From Persicaria tinctoria (taxonomy: Eukaryota > Streptophyta > Magnoliopsida > Caryophyllales > Polygonaceae): a stretch of DNA of 64,000 nucleotides. The stretch is taken from NCBI GenBank assembly GCA_037127255.1, contig JBANSL010000004.1:27928467-27992466 (forward strand), in the 5' to 3' direction. Each line of letters begins with the position of its first letter. Position 1 is the first letter of the stretch. Below the pieces are notes generated by a model that was given only the letters and a program-made list of their open reading frames with translations, searched no databases and was not told where the DNA came from. Below, piece after piece: positions 33,414-41,950 of this stretch. Position numbers and translations under genes: made by a program.

Positions 33414-34060
33414 TGACGAATCTCAAACTAAAAAGGTCTCCATTTTTAGTGGGACCAGGAGATAGACCCAGTAGGGTTCGTAATACTCCCAACGGGCTTA
33501 CCTGACCCGCACCGAGATAACCGGTACGGCCCAACCTGTGCCGCGGGAATAAACTACTTCCTAAAGAAATTATCCCCTCATCGAGGCTTCGTCAACGAAA
33601 TGGGGATCAATCATTTACCTGTCACCGTCCGCTGGTTTTGAGTAGTCGGTTACGAATTCTTGACCCTCACTTCAGACTCTTGAATGTCAAGAAAGAGTCT
33701 AAAAATTTTACGCGGATGAAATCAGCTCTTATCCACGGAGCGGCTCCTTTTCCTGATAAAGATCTCTTACACTCTGCTTTCCTTTTATCTATCTCTCTTT
33801 CTCTCTAGATCTTATTCTTTCAGGGATATCGCTTCAGGTCCGCTCATTCTTTTCTTTCCTGGCCGCCCAAAAGTCCCTTCATTCTGTTGAACTTTTCCCT
33901 TATATAGGTGACGAGCAGTCCCTAGGCAGTCACCACGTGTCATTTCCTAATCGACACGTGTCCTACTCGTGGAATGGGAGCATGTTGGGCACGTACCCCA
34001 TCTTCCTGTCTGCGGATGATATGGCTTTGTAGATGGAGGATTCAATTCTATCCGCGGTCA
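33414..34060 (-). repeat. Tat element 3' LTR (about 647 bp)
   Basis: On + it starts TGACGAATCTC, exactly where OTU coding begins on the other side, and ends CTATCCGCGGTCA. Both ends carry TGAC inverted. To the right, the minus strand shows a purine-rich run (aaagggaaataaaaacacca) as PPT. A palindromic TATATA box lies at 33,901-33,906. The partner LTR is outside the window, so the limits are inferred. Confidence 0.65.
33900..33907. promoter_or_regulatory. TATATA box in the Tat LTR, readable in both directions
   Basis: cccttatataggtg on + and cacctatataaggg on - both offer a TATA element. On - it would drive the Tat genome. On + it lies about 210 bases before the antisense ORF at 34,114. Confidence 0.45.
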
Positions 34061-34113
34061 CCTTCGTGGTGTTTTTATTTCCCTTTTTGTTTCCTTTATT
34101 TATTTATTTTTAG

Positions 34114-34983
34114 ATGTTTTCATTACCAGTTTCGTCAATACCTACATTGACCATCACCTGCAACATTCATGACGACTCGTATGAAAGTAATCATGAATTC
34201 ATTTATGTTGCTAATGCCCCAATTGAAATCTACAAGAGGGAGATTTTGAGGCGGAAGAGAGATGCGGAAATTAAAAAACTGACGCATCGGTTGCGGATTC
34301 TTGGGAATATAGTTGGCGACCCCTCTTCAGTTGAGAAGTTTAAAAAGAGATTCGTGGAACTCCATGAGGAACTTCAGGTGACCAAAGGGATTGTGGAGGT
34401 TTTGAAGAAAGAGCGCGACGACTTAAAATCTTCACTGGAGGTTGTCTGCTTGCAAGTTAAAGAGCTCGAGGTTTCGTAAGAGCGCTCGTGGACACTTCTT
34501 CAAACAAAACAAGCTAGTATTGACAAGTTGGAAGAGGATTTCTCGATTCTCCGCGAGGAGCAATCCATTACTAAACAGGAGCTTGACAATATTAAAGCTC
34601 GCTCAGACCAAGACGTGGCTCTCCAATGGCTTCAACGCTCCGAGTGTTTGGAATATTTGTCTTCTGAGTGGATTAAAACAGAGGTGGGCGCATCCTTCAT
34701 TTCTTCCGTAGCCAAGGCTTGTGTCCATACCCCAAAGGGCACGAGTATTTTAAAGGACAGGTACTTTAGCTATTTTTGGAAGGGGATGGTCACGGGTATT
34801 AATCAGAGTGTGTCGCGTTCTGCAGCTCATCCTAGAGTTCCCTTGGAGAAATTTGAGCCAAGCATGATTAGTGCAGATTGGGGGATTTTAAATGAGGAGA
34901 TGGTCGCAGAGGAATCGGACACCGAAGATGAAGACACTGAAGATGTTGATAATGAAAACGAAACAGTGACTACTACTACTTGA
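34114..34983 (+). pseudogene. Antisense coiled-coil ORF of the Tat element
   Basis: The frame is 290 codons long with one in-frame TAA at 34,477-34,479. After MFSLPVSSIPTL and a short folded-looking part comes a long Lys/Glu/Leu heptad-like stretch (KRDAEIKKLTHRL, KKRFVELHEELQVTKGIVEVL, then past the stop IDKLEEDFSILREEQ). A compact part follows (LQWLQRSECLEYLSSEWIK, GTSILKDRYFSYFWKGM), then an acidic tail (EESDTEDEDTEDVDN). Tat elements often have an antisense ORF here, and long coiled coils are reported for such ORFs. I recognise no enzyme domain. It starts 54 bases from the LTR and precedes the B3 ORFs on the same strand. Confidence 0.6.
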
Positions 34984-35306
34984 TTCTTAGTGTTTTAACT
35001 CTAGTTTGCAGCGTAAGACTGAAACTTCCTTACCTTGGGTGCATGTGATGCCTTTTTGGTGTTTCGTGGGATTCTCGTTCCCTGTGAAGCTTGGCTTGAG
35101 ACTTTTAGATGAAACACTTTATTTGTGTAAAGTTTTTGCTTGCTGATGCCCTGACGTTTCTCCAATTGTTTAGAGGTTTGGCCCAAATGTACAAAGTTTT
35201 CCCTCCACTTGTCTCTAATCCGCAAGATGCGATTTTCCCTTTTTAAGGACCAAATCCTCTTGCAATGGTTACTACTTCTCATGATTTTGTGATCAATTAC
35301 ATTATC
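34984..35306. other. Spacer between the coiled-coil ORF and the first B3 ORF
   Basis: No coding signal that I trust. tttccctttttaaggacc near 35,237 precedes the next ORF. Confidence 0.3.
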
Positions 35307-35747
35307 ATGTCTTCAAGAGGTTTTAATCCTTGGGCTTTTTTCCAAAAAATAGAGACCGCGGACCAACTTTCTCAACTTGTGAGCTTCCCTTTTCTTTTTT
35401 CTTTAGAAAGTTCAAGACAGTTTTTCGAATTACGTTTCTTGATTGCATGCAGGTTTTACCGCCTCAATTTGAAGACAAAGATGGGCCGCTTCCACCCCGA
35501 ATGGGCTTTCCTCTCGTCATATCTAGTTCGTGACGTCCTAGTGGTGGTATCTTGGAGCGAAAATGGCCTTTTTCAACTTGAACGTGGATGGGATGAGTTC
35601 CTTATCCTTTACCATCTAGGGATAGGCAGTGCTATGATGTTTTTTCATAGGGGCAATGTTTCTTTTAAAGTTTGTCCGCGTCGCGAGATCAGAATTGATG
35701 ATGATGCTAATCCCAGCTCCGCTTCCTCTTCAAGTGGTTCTTGTTGA
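35307..35747 (+). pseudogene. B3-domain ORF 1 in the Tat antisense region, frameshifted
   Basis: Exon 1 (35,307-35,378) encodes MSSRGFNPWAFFQKIETADQ and ends at CTT/GTGAGC. Exon 2 starts at 35,453 after TGCAG with VLPPQFEDKDG. About 45 bases later (35,495-35,505) the frame shifts by one base. The B3 body then continues as AFLSSYLVRDVLVVVSWSE, FQLERGWDEF and GSAMMFFHRGNVSFKVCPR. The pattern of basic strand, W-x-x-F helix, then F-x-x-x-G-x-x-x-F-x-V is the plant B3 fold that binds DNA, closest to REM-like members. A serine-rich tail ends at 35,747. The same two-exon layout is shared with ORFs 2 and 3. Confidence 0.7.
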
Positions 35748-35989
35748 ACCTCCGAATAATAAATTCCAAAAGTTTGTAATTTATTCATGGGTTTCGCTCC
35801 GCATGTGGCTCGGAGAAGAAACATGACTTTCATTTCCTATCTATTTCACTTTGTAATTTTTATCAAGCTTAAAGGGGGATCTTTTATTATTCATAATAAA
35901 AGGAAGCAGGTTTGGAGTTCGGAATGCTGATCCATTTAAACCTAATACATCATACTAGGGATGATCATGTGGCCACATGGCATGAAAAA

Positions 35990-36352
35990 TTAAGGATTCC
36001 CTGCCTCTCCATTCTCCTCGTTGTCAGGGCTGACGACATCAACTTCAAAGATGGAATCTCCCATGTAGGTGAAGATCAAAGCCGATCCTACATTAACTCG
36101 GTTTTCTTGAGTAAACTCGCGCCACCTCTGTGTTAACTAGAAAAGGCAGTCTCCATCTCTTTCCACCTTTACTTCATGTTCCTGGTTGGAACGAGACCAA
36201 AGCCTGGCTTGAGTGTGTGCGTCTTCATTGATCAAAACATACATTAACGGAAGCCGGAGTGTTTGGAGTTGTTCTTCCTTCATGATGATCCTATAGAAAG
36301 CCCTAGGAGGCAATCCTGGATCCATTTTTTCTAGGCGGTGTTTATCATACAT
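35990..36352 (-). pseudogene. B3-domain ORF 4, sense to pol, intronless
   Basis: On - it reads LEKMDPGLPPRAFYRIIMKE and continues directly into LRLPLMYVLINED, then KVERDGDCLF, TAG at 36,137-36,139, WREFTQENRVNVGSALIF, TYMGDSIFEVDVV. It aligns position by position with ORF 2 (WAFFQAIDYPEQ, LLPLIFEE, GRGWNDF, GASMIFTHMGDAHFKV). Unlike ORFs 1-3, the sequence matching exon 1 runs straight into exon 2 with no intron. It lies between ORFs 1 and 2 and is reversed. One nonsense codon breaks it. It ends at TAA (35,990-35,992). Confidence 0.65.
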
Positions 36353-36675
36353 GTCCTTCTTATGCGTTTTATACCAGCCGAGTGAGTTTCTTTTGCTTTG
36401 CTTTTATCGCCCCTTGCTAAGAGGTAGTCCATATGTTTTATCTTTTTGAACTATTTTTGTCGCTTAGGGACTCTCTTGAAAGGATTGCTGGGTTTTGGCG
36501 AAATGACTAGTCGTCTTCTAACATAACAAATCTCTGCATGAAAAGGATGTGTGCCATACTTTTCTGTATCATACATTGCGTGTCATGCATGCACTTCCCT
36601 TTGTTTACTGTTTCCTCGTGATCGATGGGAGAAGAACGAAAAACTATTGATCTCCTTTTTCTTTTTTTTTTCGAG
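36353..36675. other. Spacer between inverted and direct B3 ORFs
   Basis: Mostly T-rich + strand with no domain seen. An upstream in-frame ATG at 36,625 could extend ORF 2 by 17 hydrophobic residues. Confidence 0.3.
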
Positions 36676-37172
36676 ATGCGAGGATCTACCATAGTTCCTC
36701 CTCTAGTTTTCAGGGCTGACGTGGCTTCCGCACAAGGGTTTCAATGGGCTTTCTTCCAGGCAATCGATTATCCGGAGCAATTCATGCGCATGGTGAGGTT
36801 CTATCTCTATTTTAGCCTTCTTTCTTCTCTCGTGAATTCTTTTCAAATTTACTATCTCTTATCTTATAGCTGCTGCCGCTCATATTTGAGGAAGTGTATG
36901 AGAATGCCATCCCTGGGCGAGTCTTACTTTCTTCTCATCGGATACGAGATTTCCCCGTCTGTATAGAACGTCGTGACTGCGGTCTTCTCTACTTGGGCCG
37001 CGGATGGAACGATTTTGTTGAGTCGCATGGCTTTGAGAGGGGTGCTTCTATGATCTTTACCCATATGGGTGATGCGCATTTCAAAGTCCGGGTGGTGGAC
37101 CCCCGCGAGGGAGTGCACGTGATTAATCGTAATAATCCCCCATCCCAAGGCCCAGTTTCAAATGGATTTTGA
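36676..37172 (+). CDS. B3-domain ORF 2, intact two-exon gene (139 aa)
   Basis: Exon 1, 36,676-36,792 (39 codons), contains WAFFQAIDYPEQFMRM and ends ATG/GTGAGG. A 77-base intron ends TTATAG at 36,869. Exon 2, 36,870-37,172, encodes LLPLIFEEVYEN, VLLSSHRIRDFPVCIE, LGRGWNDFVESHGF, GASMIFTHMGDAHFKVRVVD and ends NGF-stop. Splicing keeps the frame and gives a single B3 domain with all its usual segments, about 100 residues. B3 domains bind DNA in the nucleus and this one resembles the REM group. It lies antisense to Tat pol, between the 3' LTR and the 81-bp repeats. An alternative start at 36,625 is possible. It is the only B3 copy here without a stop or frameshift. Confidence 0.72.
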
Positions 37173-37838
37173 GCACAGCGTCTTCTATTTGTGCTAATAC
37201 TTTAGCTTTGCTTTGTATAATGGCACTGAAAACTTCTTCCGCGACTGCCTGTCTTTGCTACGCTTAACGTATGTACTATAAGTAACCCCTCTTAATTTGC
37301 AATCTACGTGTTCGTTTGTGACAGAAAACGAAGTTCAAAGTTTGGTTTTCGATTGGTAAAGCAATGGATATGTCCGCGGTGGTGTTGACAATACGCACTT
37401 TATCTTTTTGTTCAATCACTAATTTAGCCCTTCTACTTGGATTTACTCTCAACCGCGGGCTCTCGTCTTTAAGAGTGGGCGAACGAACTGTTATTATAAT
37501 GGTCGTTAATTATAAATCTTCGGCCTTTTGAATTTTTCGGGATTGTGCATGCTGGCCACGTGAATCAGATTCAGGGTTTATTTCTTGTCACTATCCTGTC
37601 AACATATGCCATTCACGGGTTCCCTAGATTTATCTTAACTAGCGATGTTTTCTGTTGCCTCGTGCATGGCGTGCCACTTGTCAGGTTCGGCCTATGACCT
37701 TTCAATTCTTCTGAGGACCTGTTCTCTGTCCGCGTGGTGTATTCTTTTCGAAATCCTGAATCATTTGTTAAGGTTTTTTCTATAAAGAGAAATATGTTAG
37801 GGTATGCCTAACTTTAAAACTTGTTTTTTTCCTTCGGC
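37173..37838. other. Spacer between B3 ORFs 2 and 3
   Basis: No ORF supported. Pyrimidine-rich + strand, with ctataaagagaaat near 37,780 as a possible TATA for ORF 3. Confidence 0.35.
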
Positions 37839-38342
37839 ATGCCTTCTCCTACTCAACCAAATTGGTCATTTTTTTAGCGCATCAGCTTTCCAGAACAGCT
37901 TCGTCGTTTGGTTAGTTTCTGTTTCTGAGTTTATCCTCCCTTTAAATTCATATCCTCTTGGTATCTTTATTTTTTCGTGTTCTTTCAGTCTTTACCATTA
38001 CGTTTTGAGGATGAACTTGGCCCGGATCTCCCTAGGAACGTTCTTTTGTCAACTAGGATCCTTCGTGATTTCTCCGTGGAAGTTATTCACGGTGATTATG
38101 GAGTTCCCTTTTTGAGAGGCGGTTGGAATGACTTCGTTGAGTTGCATAGTATCGATGTTGGTTCTTCTGTGACTTTCATTCATAAAGGAGGAAACCGTTT
38201 TGAGGTTCATATTTTGGATGCAGTGGGAGACAAGGTGGATGGTGAATGGGCTTCTCCCCAACCAGAAGGGCCACCTTCGAATGGATTCCGCTTGAGCCAA
38301 GGTAGAACTCGTATTATTCCAGCTAGGCCTAGGTGGATGTGA
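37839..38342 (+). pseudogene. B3-domain ORF 3, two exons, one nonsense codon
   Basis: Exon 1 (37,839-37,910) reads MPSPTQPNWSFF, stop TAG at 37,875-37,877, RISFPEQLRRL, then TTG/GTTAGT. ORF 1 and ORF 2 have Gln (CAA/CAG) at the stop, so a single CAG to TAG change explains it. Exon 2 (37,989-38,342, after TTTCAG) encodes SLPLRFEDELGPDLP, VLLSTRILRDFSVEV, GGWNDFVELHSI, GSSVTFIHKGGNRFEVHILD and a Pro/Arg-rich tail ending PARPRWM. It shares the intron position and domain with ORFs 1 and 2. Use of an ATG downstream of the stop would leave the B3 domain intact. Confidence 0.7.
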
Positions 38343-38560
38343 ATGAATGACATTCGCATGTTACCTTGCGTACTTCTTTTTTATGTGGCGCTGCACTTTT
38401 GCCATCTGTTGTCTAACTTCTATCAAACATTAGCCATAGTTGCAGTTCTTGTGATAATAAGAAACCTGTGCGTCTTTTGGTTTTCATGTTTTAATTCTTG
38501 ATAAACAAACATTATGCGGCCAAAAATTCCAGCGTCATTAGATTTTTCCATTTTTTCCTT
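38343..38560. other. Short spacer before the tandem repeats
   Basis: Nothing recognised. Confidence 0.3.
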
Positions 38561-39358
38561 GAAAACTCAACTGCTTCAATGGGAGGTCTGACGCGGAGCC
38601 AATCTCTAGTCTCCTAAGGGACTTATTGAAAAACTCATCTTCGAGAATTAAATTTCTTCGATCGAAGGCCCGATGCGGAGCCAAGCTCCAGCGTCCTAGG
38701 GACTTATTGCAGAACTTATCTCCGAGAATTAAATTGCTTCGATCGGAGACCTGACGCGGAGCCAAGCTCCAGCGTCCTAGGGACTTATTGCCGAACTCAT
38801 CTCCGAGAATTAAATTGCTTCGATCGGAGGCCCGACGTGGAGCCAAGCTCCAGCGTCCTAGGGACTTATTGCATAACTCATCTTTGAGAATTAAATTGCT
38901 TCGATCGGAGGCCCGACGCGGAGACAAGCTCCAGCGTCCTAGGGACTTATTGCAGAACTCATCTCCGAGAATTAAATTGCTTCGATCGGAGGCCCGACGC
39001 GGAGCCAAGCTCCAGCGTCCTAGGGACTTATGGCATAGCTCATCTCCGAGAATTAAATTGCTTCTATCGAAGGCCCGATGCGGAGCCAAGCTCCAGCGTC
39101 CTAGGGACTTATTGTAGAACTCATCTCCGAGAATTAAATTGCTTCGATCGGAGGCCCGACGCGGAGCCAAGCTCCAGCGTCCTAGGGACTTATTGCAGAA
39201 CTCATCTCCGAGAATTAAATTGCTTCGATCGGAGGCCCGACGCGGAGACAAGCTCCAGCGTCCTAGGGACTTATTGCAGAACTCATCTCCGAGAATTAAA
39301 TTTCTTCGATCGGAGGCCCGACGCGGAGACAAGCTCTAGCGTCCTAGGGACTTATTGA
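38561..39358. repeat. Tandem array of about ten 81-bp units
   Basis: The landmark gcgtcctag recurs at 38,691, 38,772, 38,853, 38,934, 39,015, 39,096, 39,177, 39,258 and 39,339 (within a base), giving an 81-bp period. A divergent first unit precedes them. Each unit contains tgcttcgatcggaggcccga and ccaagctccagcgtcctagg. Because 81 is 27 codons, several frames stay open, which creates a spurious 264-residue ORF. Tandem arrays between pol and the 3' LTR are known in Tat elements and can seed satellites. Confidence 0.92.
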
Positions 39359-39454
39359 AAATGCTTCAACCAAACAGCTATAAAAGCACCTGCTAACCGC
39401 TTATTTAACTGTATTGGGGGCGACTAAGATTCTTATGCTTACAAGCCTGGGCTA

Positions 39455-40117
39455 TTACACATAATACTTTTTCAAGTTATCTGCATTCCATGTCTTGTTT
39501 AAAACTATACCTTCTGGGGTGCCGAGTTTGTACGCTCCTTCCTGGATTGCTTTCATGATGATGTACGACCCTTCCCAGTTGGCGTCTAGTTTCCCTCTGG
39601 TGGACGCTTCCCGAAGCACTAAATCTCCTTCTTTGAATTGTCGCGGGTGGATTCGCCTATCGCGGTATCTAGATAGACGCATTTTGTACTCCTGCTCTTT
39701 TAATGCTGCAGCCATCCTCCGTTCTTCTATGAGATGCAATTCAAGTTCCAACGCTTCATCATTGGTTTCTTGATTGTATGCTAGGATTTGTGCTGATGGG
39801 ACCAATCTTTCCACTGGAATGACCGCGTCTGTCTCATAAACTAGAGTGAAAGGATTTTCTCCGGTCGGGGTCTTTGCTGTTGTTCGATAGGACCAAAGGA
39901 CTAATGGCAAAAGTTCCGCCCAATGCCTTTTCGCCGTGCCTCCAAGCTTTTTATGTATCCCATGTAACAACTTTCGGTTGGTTGTTTCTGCTTGCCCATT
40001 CGTCTGGGGATGGGCAACGGATGAGAACTTGAGGTTTATTCCCAAACCTACGCAAAAATCTCTGATAGACTCGCTGTCAAACTGTGGTCCGTGATCTGTG
40101 ATTATTGAGTCAGGCAC
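39455..40117 (-). pseudogene. Tat integrase, C-terminal half
   Basis: From the CACTA-1 junction: PDSIITDHGPQFDSESIRDF (second catalytic Asp region), then FSSVAHPQTNGQAETTNRKL with Glu of the DDE triad in GQAET. Next come KRHWAELLPLVLWSYRTT, TGENPFTLVYETDAVIP, and an SH3-like end (FKEGDLVLREAS, LDANWEGSYIIMKA, WNADNLKKYYV). Length and sequence fit Ty3/gypsy integrase of the Tat group. The frame is clean from 40,117 to the stop at 39,455; the N-terminal half continues at 49,935. Confidence 0.88.
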
Positions 40118-40360
40118 CACTACAAAAAAAAATGAAATTTGCTTCAGCAAAAAGCCGTGGCAAAAGGCCTTCAAAGGGTGGCAGAAGGCATTTAGCTTCG
40201 GCTAAGCTACGGCAAATGGGGGGGGTGGCGAATTGTGGGGTGGCAAAATTTTGTAGCTTCGGCAAATAGCCGTAGCAAAAAAAATTAGCCACGGCCAAGC
40301 TACGGTAGGCATCCCCTAATGAAAGAACCACATTTTCCACGGTAAGGTGCCGTAGCTAAA

Positions 40361-41950
40361 GAGTGAGTGAAAATTAAAAAAAAACTTACTTTTTAGCCCG
40401 GATTCTTCAGACCCGGGCTAAAAAGTCCAATATTTATTAAAAAAAATAAAAGAATACACATAATTTAACATATATAATAAAATTTCATTAATTATACAAA
40501 ATTTATATATATAATAATATGTCAAAAATACAAAATTTATATACAATAAATATATGTACATAATTATAAAATTTACATATACAATAAAATGTCCAAAACT
40601 ACATTTTAACCAAAAAATGCCCAAAACTATATTAACATAAATTCATTATCCATACACACCACTTCAATCCCAAATGGAACACTGCAATTTGCAACCGAAG
40701 AGAAAAATTGGCAAAAATATTGACCAAAATATGAGACCAAAGAATAAGGAAGAACTCACTGAGAGAGAGGGCTTAGTATCTGGTGGAAAGAGAAAGGAGG
40801 CTGGAGATGATGATGAATAACCTTCTGCCCGCTAATTGCTTTCTCTATTTTCAGACCAAATCCAGCAATACCTCTGATGTATTTACAAGATAGAATTAAA
40901 AAGTTACTTTTGAATAAATGAGTGTTTCACAAATCGGGATCATGGTTTATTGGGATAAACTAATGCATTTAAAAGAAAGATTAATTATTATTTTGTAGCA
41001 ACTTCGTAAATGTAAACAACTTTCATAACTTTGTAAAGGAATGTATAAGCACACAGAATTCTCGGCACATCAATACACAACAAATACCCAATTAAAAAAA
41101 ACTCATGACACTAATGAACCTAAGCATGTCCTCTAGAGATTCATATCATGCCTTTGTAATATCCTTTTTGCTAGAATGTGATAGTGTTGTTTCTACATTC
41201 GTTGTCTAACCATGTAGCAACTAGGACACCTAGAGCTTCATCCAAAAGCAGCCAGCAAACAACTAAGATGCCTAAAAACTGAAATAAAAGCTTCAAGTAA
41301 TCAGCTCTCAATGATGAAAAATTGAGTTAGCATACTGCCCTCAGAACAGACCTTCAAAGTGCAATTTAAAACAGACAAAACTCCCCCCCAACATCCCATT
41401 AAAATGTAGCATTTAGCCCCACAAACATGCAGGATTGGCCCCAAAAACAACTCTCAATTTATTTCATGAATCAAACTACCAAACCAGCAGGATTGATAAA
41501 TGCTGGATCAAAACAACAAATAAAGAAAAAATATTATACCACTATAAACAAGTTTAACCCCACCTCCAGTCAGAATACCCCACAAACAAATGGGAAAAAA
41601 AAAACAAAATCAAAATGAAGGAACATAAAAAGGACAAAAGAGCAGATCATGAAAAAGCTTAATTTTAATTACCTGAGTCGCAGCCCAAACAGCAACAAGA
41701 ACATGAATCAAGTTTTTCCCTGTATGGTGTATAAAGAGGAAGACATCAAAGGACATGATGAAAACAGCACACAAGGCTCCTTTTGAAAGCATTAATTCAA
41801 ATTAACTATTGAACTACCAAATTTCTGCATATAGTCGAAAACCATATCATGTGGTTGCATAAAAGCCAAATACCATAAACATATGCATAATATGAATAAC
41901 TTTGAAGGTTCGATAATGTAAAAACAATGTAATAAGAAATACTCTAGAAG
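40361..41950. other. CACTA-1 interior, left part
   Basis: No supported gene. A palindrome, agcccggattcttcagaccc with its complement gggctaaaaagt, lies at about 40,395-40,428. The rest is AT-rich. Confidence 0.35.

Noticed and set aside
34442..34711. Alternative-frame ORF over the coiled-coil gene
   Set aside because: It is a shadow of the longer frame 34,114-34,983, whose heptad pattern continues on both sides of one stop codon.
38538..39332. A 264-codon minus-strand ORF with 27-residue repeats
   Set aside because: It is an 81-bp DNA tandem array; 81 is divisible by three, so open frames on both strands are expected.
38561..39358. CRISPR-like array
   Set aside because: Units are contiguous 81-bp tandem copies with no unique spacers, in a plant nuclear context.
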